From Betaproteobacteria bacterium (GTDB lineage Bacteria; Pseudomonadota; Gammaproteobacteria; Burkholderiales; Usitatibacteraceae), in assembly GCA_016709665.1 (NCBI GenBank), contig JADJMI010000001.1:744001-808000 (forward strand): 64,000 nucleotides of DNA. The letters are read 5' to 3'. Position numbers and translations under genes: made by a program. Positions 56,550-64,000 of the stretch are shown here, piece after piece. Position 1 is the first letter of the stretch; every line of letters starts with the position of its first letter. A model generated the notes under the pieces. It saw only the letters and a program-made list of their open reading frames with translations. It ran no database searches and had not been told where the DNA came from.

Positions 56550-57080
56550 CTAGGCGGCCTGCTGTTCCTTCTGGTCGCGAACGGCAGCCAGGGTGCGCAC
56601 GAACTTCGAGGGCACCTGGTTCAGCGTCTGGACGAACGTGGCGACCGGCGCCTGCATGGTCCCCATGAGCTTGGCGATGAGTTCATCGCGGCTCGGAAGG
56701 GCCGCAAGACTGCCGACCTCCTTCGCGCTCATCACCTGGCCGGGGATGGCCCCGCCCTTGATGACGAGCTTGTCGTTCTCCTTCGCGTAGGCGTGGAGCA
56801 GCTTCGCGGCGGACACGGGGTCGTCGGAGACGCCATAGGCAAGCGGACCGGTCATCTGGTCGGCCAGCTTTTCGAAAGGCGTTCCCTGGACCGCGCGGCG
56901 CGCGAGGGTGTTCTTCAGCACGCGAAGGTAGACGCCGGAAGCCCGCGCTTTCGCGCGAAGCTGCGTGATTTTCTCGACGGGCAGGCCGCGATACTCCGCA
57001 AGCACGATGGCTTGCGCCTTGGCCAGCCGAGCCGAGAACTCCGCCACGACTTCCTTCTTACCTTCTAGATTGAGACTCAA
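56550..57080 (-). CDS. rplJ: Ribosomal protein L10
   Basis: 176 residues, the stalk base that holds the L7/L12 dimers. MSLNLEGKKEVVAEFSARLA, EYRGLPVEKITQLRAKARAS and the C-terminal helix RTLAAVRDQKEQQAA are typical. L10 usually represses its own mRNA through the leader upstream, where a candidate structure is seen. Confidence 0.97.
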   Translation of the reverse strand: MSLNLEGKKEVVAEFSARLAKAQAIVLAEYRGLPVEKITQLRAKARASGVYLRVLKNTLARRAVQGTPFEKLADQMTGPLAYGVSDDPVSAAKLLHAYAKENDKLVIKGGAIPGQVMSAKEVGSLAALPSRDELIAKLMGTMQAPVATFVQTLNQVPSKFVRTLAAVRDQKEQQAA

Positions 57081-57204
57081 GGTCTTTCTCCTTCAGTGAT
57101 TCGACGCGCAGTGCCTCGGGGACTTTGGGAATTCCCCGAAAGGCGGCTTCGCGCCACCATAGCGACCTTTCGTCAGGAGAACGGCTCCGCCCGTTGGGCG
57201 GGAA

Positions 57205-57290
57205 ATCCTGTCTGGGGTGCGCTATCTGCGTAGGCTAGGGGCCCGGAACGAGCGCCCCGCATTGAGCCCCGGAGGGCGCCTACGGTCTTG
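57205..57290 (-). promoter_or_regulatory. Candidate L10 (rplJ) leader structure
   Basis: In the 254-base rplA-rplJ spacer a seven-pair long-range stem (CGTAGGC 57229-57235 with GCCTACG 57278-57284) encloses about 42 bases, followed by GATAGCGCACCCCAGACAGG on the minus strand, which resembles the conserved part of L10 leaders. A second hairpin lies at 57187-57201. The assignment is by resemblance and position only. Confidence 0.45.
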
Positions 57291-57298
57291 GATAACCC

Positions 57299-57325
57299 GC
57301 AACCGGCCCGAAGCGGGCCGGCTGC
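57299..57325 (-). other. Hairpin behind rplA
   Basis: Twelve-pair stem GCAGCCGGCCCG/CGGGCCGGTTGC (one G-U pair) with a three-base loop, ten bases after the rplA stop. Only TTGCGGGTT follows, no true U-run, so it may be a weak terminator or an RNA-end stabiliser between the L11-L1 and L10-L7/12 genes. Confidence 0.45.
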
Positions 57326-57334
57326 GGCCCAAAG

Positions 57335-58048
57335 CTACTGCGCCGAACCGGCGTTGGAGCCGGCCAGCGTGGAATGATCGACCCGGATGCCGACGCCCAT
57401 CGTGCAGGAGACGGAAACCTTCTTCAGGTAGACACCCTTGGAGGAGGCGGGCTTCGACTTGTTGATCGCGCCGATGAGCGCTTCGAAGTTCGCCGCGAGG
57501 GCCTCGACGGGGAAGGACGCGCGGCCGATCGTGCATTGCACGATGCCGGCCTTGTCGGCGCGGTACTGCACCTGGCCGGCCTTGGCGTTCTTCACCGCTT
57601 CGGCGACGTTCGGGGTCACCGTGCCGACCTTCGGGTTCGGCATGAGGCCGCGGGGGCCGAGCACCTGGCCGAGCGGACCGACAACCTTCATGGCGTCAGG
57701 GGTGGCGATGACCACGTCGAAATCCAGGAACCCGCCCTTGATTTTCTCCGCCAGGTCGTCGAAGCCGACCACGTCGGCACCGGCCGCCTTCGCCGCTTCG
57801 GCATTGGCCCCTTGCGTGAAGACCGCAACGCGCACCGACTTGCCGGTGCCACGCGGGAGCACGACGCTGCCGCGGACCACCTGGTCGGATTTCTTCGCGT
57901 CGATGCCGAGGTTCACCGCGACGTCGATCGACTCGTCGAACTTGGCGGTGGCCGTCTTCTTCGCGAGGTCGAGGGCGTCGGGAAGGGCGTAATTGCGGGC
58001 GCGGTCGACCAGGCCCACGAGATTCTTGACTCGCTTGGATTGCTTCAT
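57335..58048 (-). CDS. rplA: Ribosomal protein L1
   Basis: 237 residues from ATG 58048 (MKQSKRVKNLVGLVDRARNY). Domain II has GPRGLMPNPKVGTVTPNVAE and the basic region GKSVRVAVFTQGANAEAAKA. It forms the mobile stalk that ejects E-site tRNA and in E. coli represses the L11-L1 mRNA. It follows rplK by two bases. Confidence 0.97.
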   Translation of the reverse strand: MKQSKRVKNLVGLVDRARNYALPDALDLAKKTATAKFDESIDVAVNLGIDAKKSDQVVRGSVVLPRGTGKSVRVAVFTQGANAEAAKAAGADVVGFDDLAEKIKGGFLDFDVVIATPDAMKVVGPLGQVLGPRGLMPNPKVGTVTPNVAEAVKNAKAGQVQYRADKAGIVQCTIGRASFPVEALAANFEALIGAINKSKPASSKGVYLKKVSVSCTMGVGIRVDHSTLAGSNAGSAQ

Positions 58049-58050
58049 GT

Positions 58051-58482
58051 TCAGATCCCCTCCACGTCGACGCCCATGCTGCGGGCGCTGCCGGCGATCG
58101 TGCGCACCGCGGCATTCATGTCGGCGGCGGTGAGGTCCGGCATCTTGGTCTTGGCGATTTCCTCGGCCTGCGCGCGCGTGAGCTTGCCGACCTTGTCCGA
58201 ATGCGGCTTGCTGCTGCCCTTCTCGAGCTTCAGCGCCTTCCGGATGAGCACGGAGGCCGGCGGGGACTTGAGGATGAAGGTGAAGCTCTTGTCCGCGTAG
58301 GCGGTGATGACGACCGGGAGCATCAGGCCCGGCTCGACCTTCTGGGTCTGCGCGTTGAAGGCCTTGCAGAACTCCATGATGTTCAGGCCGCGCTGGCCGA
58401 GCGCGGGGCCGATGGGCGGCGAGGGATTCGCCTTGCCCGCGGGCACCTGAAGCTTGATGAAGCCGACGATCTTCTTTGCCAC
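58051..58482 (-). CDS. rplK: Ribosomal protein L11
   Basis: 143 residues. MAKKIVGFIKLQVPAGKANP, PPIGPALGQRGLNIMEFCKA and the rRNA-binding C-terminus ending ARSMGVDVEGI. Binding site for thiopeptides and the stringent factor RelA. Preceded by a 114-base GC-rich spacer (58483-58596) in which I see no clear promoter. Confidence 0.97.
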   Translation of the reverse strand: MAKKIVGFIKLQVPAGKANPSPPIGPALGQRGLNIMEFCKAFNAQTQKVEPGLMLPVVITAYADKSFTFILKSPPASVLIRKALKLEKGSSKPHSDKVGKLTRAQAEEIAKTKMPDLTAADMNAAVRTIAGSARSMGVDVEGI

Positions 58483-58596
58483 GATGGCACTCCTCGGGTT
58501 CCAGCGGACGCATGCAGCGCGCCCTCCCCGTTCAATCGGCCGGGAAACGCGCCCGGCCCACGCGTGCCGCCCGGGGGGGCGGCGACTTCACGATCC

Positions 58597-59133
58597 TCAG
58601 GCCTTCTCGACCTGCCCGAAATCGAGCTCGACCGGCGTCGCACGGCCGAAGATCAGCACGGACACGCGGATCTTGCTCTTCTCGTAGTTCACTTCCTCCA
58701 CGGACCCGTTGAAGTCCGTGAACGGGCCTTCGGTGACGCGAACCGACTCGCCGACTTCGAAAAGCACCTTGGGCTTGGGCTTTTCGACGCCTTCCTGCAC
58801 CTGGTGCAGGATGTTGGCGACTTCCTTGTCGGAGATCGGGGTGGGCCGCATGGCCGAGCCGCCGATGAAACCGGTGACCTTCGGCGTGCTCTTCACGAGG
58901 TGCCAGGTCTCGTCGGTCATCTCCATCTGGACGAGGATGTAGCCCGGGAAGAAGCGGCGCTCCGACAGCGCCTTCTGGCCGCTCTTCATCTCGACCACTT
59001 CCTCGGTGGGCACGAGCACCTCGCCGAATTTCTCGGCCATGCCGGAACGCTTGATCCGGTCGATGAGCGCGGCCTGGATGCTCTTCTCCTGGCCGGAATA
59101 GGCATGCACGACATACCAGCGCATCGTCGTCAT
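58597..59133 (-). CDS. nusG: Transcription termination/antitermination factor NusG
   Basis: 178 residues from ATG 59133 (MTTMRWYVVHAYSGQEKSIQ); GTG 59142 or ATG 59124 are alternatives. The NGN domain (3-120) binds polymerase. The KOW domain (about 130-178; FEVGESVRVTEGPFTDFNGS) binds Rho or S10. The ATG overlaps the secE stop region with only one base between, so the two are coupled. Confidence 0.97.
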   Translation of the reverse strand: MTTMRWYVVHAYSGQEKSIQAALIDRIKRSGMAEKFGEVLVPTEEVVEMKSGQKALSERRFFPGYILVQMEMTDETWHLVKSTPKVTGFIGGSAMRPTPISDKEVANILHQVQEGVEKPKPKVLFEVGESVRVTEGPFTDFNGSVEEVNYEKSKIRVSVLIFGRATPVELDFGQVEKA

Positions 59134-59134
59134 T

Positions 59135-59482
59135 TCAGCCACCCTGCCCGAGCAAGCGTTGCGTCACCCACAGGAGGCCGGCGTCGACGCCCCACAGGAA
59201 CAGGGCCATCACGAAGACGAAGACGAAGACGATGCCCGTCGTCTGGAGGGTCTCCTTGCGGGAAGGCCAGACCACGCGCTTGGCCTCGTCCCACGATTCG
59301 CGCGAAAACACGAGGAAGTCGCGTCCGGACTGAGAGAACCACATGACGCCTACGCCCGCGGCGAAGCCGCCTGCGAGCGCCGCGAGGCGAATGATCGTCG
59401 CCCTGTCGGCCAGCGCGTAGTAGCCCCAGAGGCCAGCCACCGCGAGGATTGCCGCGACCGCAATTTTGATCTTGTCTGCCAT
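59135..59482 (-). CDS. secE: Preprotein translocase subunit SecE
   Basis: 115 residues from ATG 59482 with three membrane segments (about 5-20, 30-50, 85-110), the long gammaproteobacterial/betaproteobacterial form. The amphipathic conserved stretch SWDEAKRVVWPSRKETLQTT clamps SecY. It lies 18 bases behind tRNA-Trp, as in the classic secE-nusG pair. Confidence 0.96.
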   Translation of the reverse strand: MADKIKIAVAAILAVAGLWGYYALADRATIIRLAALAGGFAAGVGVMWFSQSGRDFLVFSRESWDEAKRVVWPSRKETLQTTGIVFVFVFVMALFLWGVDAGLLWVTQRLLGQGG

Positions 59483-59500
59483 GTCCTTAGTGCTGCCGGG

Positions 59501-59576
59501 TGGCAGGCCAGGAGGGTCTCGAACCCCCAACCTGCGGTTTTGGAGACCGCCGCTCTGCCAATTGAGCTACTGGCCT
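59501..59576 (-). tRNA. tRNA-Trp (CCA anticodon)
   Basis: 76 bases with acceptor AGGCCAG/CTGGCCT, anticodon loop CTCCAAA (anticodon CCA), T-arm GGTTCGA and the 3' CCA encoded. It sits between tufB and secE, cotranscribed with both. Confidence 0.97.
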
Positions 59577-59593
59577 AACCTTACGAACTCGTT

Positions 59594-60783
<1,190 letters not shown>

Positions 60784-60862
60784 GGTCGTTTCTTTCTCTT
60801 CAAGTGCCGGAGATGAGAATTGAGTCGCCTTCAGCGGCGGTGATGCGCACTGCCTGTGTGCC

Positions 60863-60937
60863 TGGTGCCCATGACGCGGATTGAACGCGTGACCTCTCCC
60901 TTACCAAGGGAGTGCTCTGCCACTGAGCTACATGGGC
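60863..60937 (-). tRNA. tRNA-Thr (GGT anticodon)
   Basis: 75 bases: acceptor GCCCATG/CATGGGC, D-arm AGCTCAGTGGCAGAGC, anticodon loop TTGGTAA (GGT), T-loop GTTCAATCC, discriminator A and encoded CCA. Nearest tRNA upstream of tufB, matching thrT-tufB in E. coli. Confidence 0.97.
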
Positions 60938-60980
60938 GCTTTGCTGCCACGCCGGTGCGACAAACGCACCGGCCTTCAAC

Positions 60981-61054
60981 TGGAGCGGGTGAAGGGAATC
61001 GAACCCTCGTCGTAAGCTTGGAAGGCTTCTGCTCTACCATTGAGCTACACCCGC
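60981..61054 (-). tRNA. tRNA-Gly (TCC anticodon)
   Basis: 74 bases: acceptor GCGGGTG/CACCCGC, anticodon loop CTTCCAA (TCC), T-loop GTTCGATTC, discriminator T and encoded CCA. Equivalent of glyT. Confidence 0.97.
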
Positions 61055-61112
61055 CTCGAGCCTTCGCCCGCCTGCCAGGCCGAACCGCGATAAAGTGGCC
61101 TCGGCATGAATC

Positions 61113-61199
61113 TGGTGGAGGAGGTTGGATTCGAACCAACGTAGGCGCAAGGCCAACAGATTTACAGTCTGCCCCCTTTAACCACTCGGGCACCCCTCC
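61113..61199 (-). tRNA. tRNA-Tyr (GTA anticodon)
   Basis: 87 bases with a long variable arm (class II). Acceptor GGAGGGG pairs with CTCCTCC (one G-U), the anticodon loop is CTGTAAA (GTA), and discriminator A and CCA are encoded. Equivalent of tyrU. Confidence 0.96.
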
Positions 61200-61292
61200 G
61201 GGAAACTCTCAATTATCCCGTTTCCCGACGTCGAGGTCAAACGGGACTGTTTCGGGGGTCCTTCAGGCCGGACCGCGCAGACGGATTCGGGG

Positions 61293-61365
61293 TGCCGGCA
61301 CCCCGAATCGAACGGGGGACCTACCGCTTACAAGGCGGTTGCTCTACCGACTGAGCTATGCCGGC
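61293..61365 (-). tRNA. tRNA-Thr (TGT anticodon), CCA not encoded
   Basis: 73 bases: acceptor GCCGGCA/TGCCGGC, anticodon loop CTTGTAA (TGT), T-loop GTTCGATTC. The discriminator A is followed by CCC, so unlike the other four tRNAs here the CCA must be added or repaired by nucleotidyltransferase. First of the cluster, ten bases behind the sspB stop. Confidence 0.95.
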
Positions 61366-61375
61366 TAGCGGGCGC

Positions 61376-61792
61376 TTACTTAATTAGCTTCAGCCGAGCC
61401 CTGCCTGCCGCTGGCGGGCGGGGAGGCTCGGAACCGCCCGGGACCGGCACGATCGCGGCCGGCTCTTCGCCGGCCGCCGGTGGCTCGACGGTGAAGAACG
61501 CGCCTTGCCCGTTTTCCCGGGCGAATATGCCCTGCACCCGATCCACGGGGATGCTGACCTCGCGCGAAACCCCGCTGAACCGGGCCGAGAACTGCACGAG
61601 TTCGTTGTTGATCGTGAGGTTGCGCGTGGCATTGAGGCTCACGTTCAAAACGATCTCCCCGTTCTTCACGAACTCCGTCGGTACCCGGGTGTTCTCGTCC
61701 ACCTTCACGCTCAGGTAGGGCGTGAAGCCGCAATCCGAGCACCACTCGTAGATCGCCCGGATGAAATAAGGCTTGGTGGAAACGTCTGGCAT
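61376..61792 (-). CDS. sspB: ClpXP adaptor SspB
   Basis: 138 residues. The N-terminal substrate (ssrA tag)-binding domain (about 5-105; STKPYFIRAIYEWCSDCGFT, RNLTINNELVQFSARFSG) is followed by a Pro/Ala/Glu-rich linker and the short ClpX-docking tail RARLKLIK, which matches the LRVVK-type tail of family members. It lies 13 bases behind sspA, the standard sspAB pair. Confidence 0.95.
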   Translation of the reverse strand: MPDVSTKPYFIRAIYEWCSDCGFTPYLSVKVDENTRVPTEFVKNGEIVLNVSLNATRNLTINNELVQFSARFSGVSREVSIPVDRVQGIFARENGQGAFFTVEPPAAGEEPAAIVPVPGGSEPPRPPAAGRARLKLIK

Positions 61793-61805
61793 CGCGGAAA
61801 CCCCG

Positions 61806-62405
61806 CTAACGGCGCATCGCCTTTTCGGAAGCCGTCATCGAGTCGATGAAGGCCTGCCGCGTGAAGAGACGCTCGGCGTACTTCAGCAAGGGCGCCGACT
61901 GCTTGTTCAGCTGGATCTGGTAGTGGTCGAGGCGCCAGAGCAGCGGGGCGATCGCCACGTCGAGCATCGAGAATTCCTCCCCGAGCATGAACTTCTGCTT
62001 CACGAAGATCGGTGCGATCTGGATGAGATTCTCCCGGATGTAGAGCCGGGCCTTCTCGTGCGCCTTGGCCGGACCGCCTTCGAGCGCCTTCACGTGCGTG
62101 AACAGTTCCTGCTCGAAGCGGAACAGGAACAGCCGCGCGCGGGCGCGCATGACCGGATCCGCCGGCATGAGCTGCGGGTGCGGGAATCGCTCGTCGATGT
62201 ACTCGTTGATGATGTTCGACTCGTAGAGCACGAGGTCGCGTTCGACGAGAACGGGCGTCGTGTTGTACGGGTTCATCACGGCGAGGTCCTCGGGCTTGTT
62301 CATGAGGTCCACGTCGATGATCTCGAAATCCATCCCCTTCTCGTACAGGACGATCCGGCACCGGTGGCTGAAGGGATCCGTGATCCCCGAATACAGCGTC
62401 ATCAT
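61806..62405 (-). CDS. sspA: Stringent starvation protein A (SspA)
   Basis: 199 residues, GST-like RNA polymerase-associated regulator. Start ATG 62405 (MMTLYSGITDPFSHRCRIVL), preceded by AGGGG at a good distance; the longer frame upstream is not family-like. The thioredoxin-like domain covers 1-80 (NPYNTTPVLVERDLVLYESN) and the helical domain the rest. The pocket residues that bind sigma70 cannot be assigned with certainty. Follows petC by 137 bases, where I see no clear promoter. Confidence 0.95.
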   Translation of the reverse strand: MMTLYSGITDPFSHRCRIVLYEKGMDFEIIDVDLMNKPEDLAVMNPYNTTPVLVERDLVLYESNIINEYIDERFPHPQLMPADPVMRARARLFLFRFEQELFTHVKALEGGPAKAHEKARLYIRENLIQIAPIFVKQKFMLGEEFSMLDVAIAPLLWRLDHYQIQLNKQSAPLLKYAERLFTRQAFIDSMTASEKAMRR

Positions 62406-62542
62406 TTTCTGTTCACCCCTAGTTTTTGTCCCCCGGGCCGCAGTCCGCGCCCGTCCCACGAGAGTCCCACCCCTTGAAGCGACGAGCCCGATGCGCCCTC
62501 ACGGGAATCGCACCGGGCGCGATCACGAACGCCGCCGGGCGG

Positions 62543-63250
62543 CTAGCGCACGTCCTTCCAGTATTCCTTCTTGAGCAGCAGCGTGAGCACGAAGAACGCG
62601 GCGAGGAAGAACATCACGACGATCCCGATCTGCACGCGCTTGGTCCGGGCCGGCTCCCCCAGGTAGGTGAGGAAGTTCACGAGGTCTCCCACGTAACGGT
62701 CGTACTCCGCGGGAGGAATCTTTCCCGGCCGGTCGAGCGTGAGCTTGCCCCCGCCATGCTCGTCCGCCTTGAAAGACTGGTCCCCCTGGTACTCCCAGAG
62801 GACGTGCGGCATGCCGACGTTCGGGAAGACGGTGTTGTTCCACCCCGACTTGGCGGCCGGATCCTTGTAGAAGCTGCGCATGTAGGTGTAGAGCCAATCG
62901 GAGCCGCGCGAGCGGGCGACGAGCGAGAGATCCGGCGGGTTCACGCCGAACCACTCCTTGCCGTCCTTCGCGGCGAGGGTCGTGGTCATCGGGTCACCGA
63001 CCTTCTCGCCCGTCAGGATGAGGTTCTCCTTGATCTGCGCCTCGGTAAGGCCGAGATCCGTGAGGCGGCCATAACGCATGTACTGGGCCGAGTGGCAGTT
63101 CAGGCAGTGGTTCACGAAGATCTGCGCACCGCGCTGAAGCGACGACTTGTCGTTCAGGTTGACGGGCGCGGTATCGAGGTGGACCGAAGCGCCGGAGGCG
63201 AATGCGAGCCCCGGGAAGGCGAAAAGGACAACGGCGATGAGCTTTTTCAT
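62543..63250 (-). CDS. petC: Cytochrome c1 of the bc1 complex
   Basis: 235 residues. A Sec signal (1-18, cleaved after AFA) exports the haem domain; CLNCH (49-53) binds haem c, and the Met in VGMPHVLW is the likely sixth ligand. A single C-terminal membrane anchor (about 207-228, IGIVVMFFLAAFFVLTLLL) ends in basic residues. It passes electrons from the Rieske protein to cytochrome c. It overlaps petB by one base (TGATG). Confidence 0.96.
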   Translation of the reverse strand: MKKLIAVVLFAFPGLAFASGASVHLDTAPVNLNDKSSLQRGAQIFVNHCLNCHSAQYMRYGRLTDLGLTEAQIKENLILTGEKVGDPMTTTLAAKDGKEWFGVNPPDLSLVARSRGSDWLYTYMRSFYKDPAAKSGWNNTVFPNVGMPHVLWEYQGDQSFKADEHGGGKLTLDRPGKIPPAEYDRYVGDLVNFLTYLGEPARTKRVQIGIVVMFFLAAFFVLTLLLKKEYWKDVR

Positions 63251-64000
63251 CAGTAGGTCACCCGCGACGGGACAGGCTTCTCCTGGTCCTTCGCCGTGTA
63301 CCAGGGCATCAGGACGAAGAAGGCGAAATAGACGGCGGTCAGCACCCGGGCCACCCAGGTCGCCACGTAGTCTCCGCCGACGACCGGAAGCCCCTTCGGG
63401 AACTCGCCCCAGATGTTCGTCGGCTCGACTCCCAGGTAACCCAGGACCACGAAGCTCACGATGAATGCCGCGAAGAAGCCGCGATACAGCGTCCCCCGGT
63501 AGCGGATCGACTTCGCCTTGCCGCGATCGAGCCAGGGCAGCGCGAAGAGGATCATCACCGCCGCGCCCATCACGATCACGCCCCAGACCTGCATGTTGAA
63601 GAAGGACGGAACGGCCCGCAGCATCGCGTAGAACGGCGTGAAGTACCAGACCGGCGCGATGTGCGTGGGTGTCACCAGCGGGTCTGCCGGGACGAAGTTG
63701 TTGTATTCGAGGAAATAGCCCCCCACCTCCGGCGCGAAGAATATGATCGCCGAAAAGACGATCAGGAAGACCGCGACGCCGACCATGTCCTTCACCGTGT
63801 AGTACGGGTGGAACGGGATGCCGTCCTTGGGGGTGCCGGTCTTCGGGTCCATCGTCTCGTAGATCTCGACGCCGTCCGGGTTGTTCGAGCCCGTCTCGTG
63901 CAGCGCCATCAGGTGCGCGACCACCAGGCCCAGCAGGGCCATCGGGATCGCGATCACGTGCAGCGCGAAGAACCGGTTGAGCGTGGCGTCGGAGACGTTG
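63250..64000 (-). CDS. petB: Cytochrome b of the bc1 complex (5' part missing)
   Basis: The gene runs off the window end; about 250 C-terminal residues are present, starting NVSDATLNRFFALHV. Membrane helices 4-8 are visible, as are the quinol-site PEWY-equivalent region in the form TPTHIAPVWYFTPFYAMLRA and the following FFNMQVWGVIVMGAAVM helix. The N-terminal haem-ligating helices and petA (Rieske) should lie just outside. Confidence 0.95.
   Translation of the reverse strand, partial: NVSDATLNRFFALHVIAIPMALLGLVVAHLMALHETGSNNPDGVEIYETMDPKTGTPKDGIPFHPYYTVKDMVGVAVFLIVFSAIIFFAPEVGGYFLEYNNFVPADPLVTPTHIAPVWYFTPFYAMLRAVPSFFNMQVWGVIVMGAAVMILFALPWLDRGKAKSIRYRGTLYRGFFAAFIVSFVVLGYLGVEPTNIWGEFPKGLPVVGGDYVATWVARVLTAVYFAFFVLMPWYTAKDQEKPVPSRVTY

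Noticed and set aside
61200..61292. Possible extra tRNA or promoter between tRNA-Tyr and tRNA-Thr(TGT)
   Set aside because: No cloverleaf and no acceptable -35/-10 pair could be found in this 93-base spacer.

Overview
The window is a high-GC chromosomal segment from a proteobacterium, most likely a betaproteobacterium. The evidence is the gene order tRNA-Thr/Tyr/Gly/Thr-tuf-tRNA-Trp-secE-nusG-rplKAJL-rpoBC-rpsLG-fusA-tuf-S10-spc-alpha in one unbroken run, infA between secY and rpmJ, sspAB behind petBC, and the dapF-DUF484-xerC and hslVU linkages. No integrase other than XerC, no insertion sequence, phage gene or CRISPR array is visible. The genus cannot be told from the sequence alone.

Positions 1-10400 (plus strand) read dapF, DUF484, xerC, then a probable zinc-homeostasis block: a Fur/Zur-type regulator, two CobW GTPases, an ABC ATPase, its FtsX-type permease and a DUF3299 periplasmic protein. 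A STAS-like protein and the hslV-hslU protease follow. Positions 10486-14292 hold a lipoprotein with two NTF2-like domains, a minus-strand cluster with the gene set of bufferin biosynthesis (DUF2282 precursor, DUF692 MNIO oxygenase, DUF2063 partner: a copper-binding RiPP locus), and argB.

Positions 14417-20652 (minus) form a tight run: fmdB-type zinc ribbon, DUF502, aspS, isoaspartyl peptidase, nudB, a ybhP-type phosphodiesterase/endonuclease with a frameshift, and clsB. Positions 20721-24507 (minus) carry MFS, ssb, htpX and a second MFS transporter. uvrA and a glycerate kinase run on the plus strand and end at a strong bidirectional terminator (28793-28818).

From 28839 to 61365 everything is on the minus strand and is the transcription/translation super-cluster. 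Read in its own direction it is: four tRNAs, tufB, tRNA-Trp, secE, nusG, rplKAJL, rpoB, rpoC, rpsL, rpsG, fusA, tufA, then the S10, spc and alpha operons to rplQ. Internal control signals can be seen: a promoter overlapping the rpoC stop codon for the str genes, a consensus-like promoter with a 245-base structured leader for the spc genes, a likely L10 leader, and hairpins in the rplL-rpoB spacer. sspB, sspA, petC and the end of petB complete the window.

Four genes (tufB, rpoB, fusA and the ybhP-like gene) are each broken by exactly one base. Three of these are essential or near-essential. The tufB case is shown directly by the intact tufA copy (AAAA against AAA). The simplest reading is residual indel error in the assembly, so I annotate full-length genes and flag the breaks. 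The Zur-type gene also lacks an obvious start codon and may be a fifth case.
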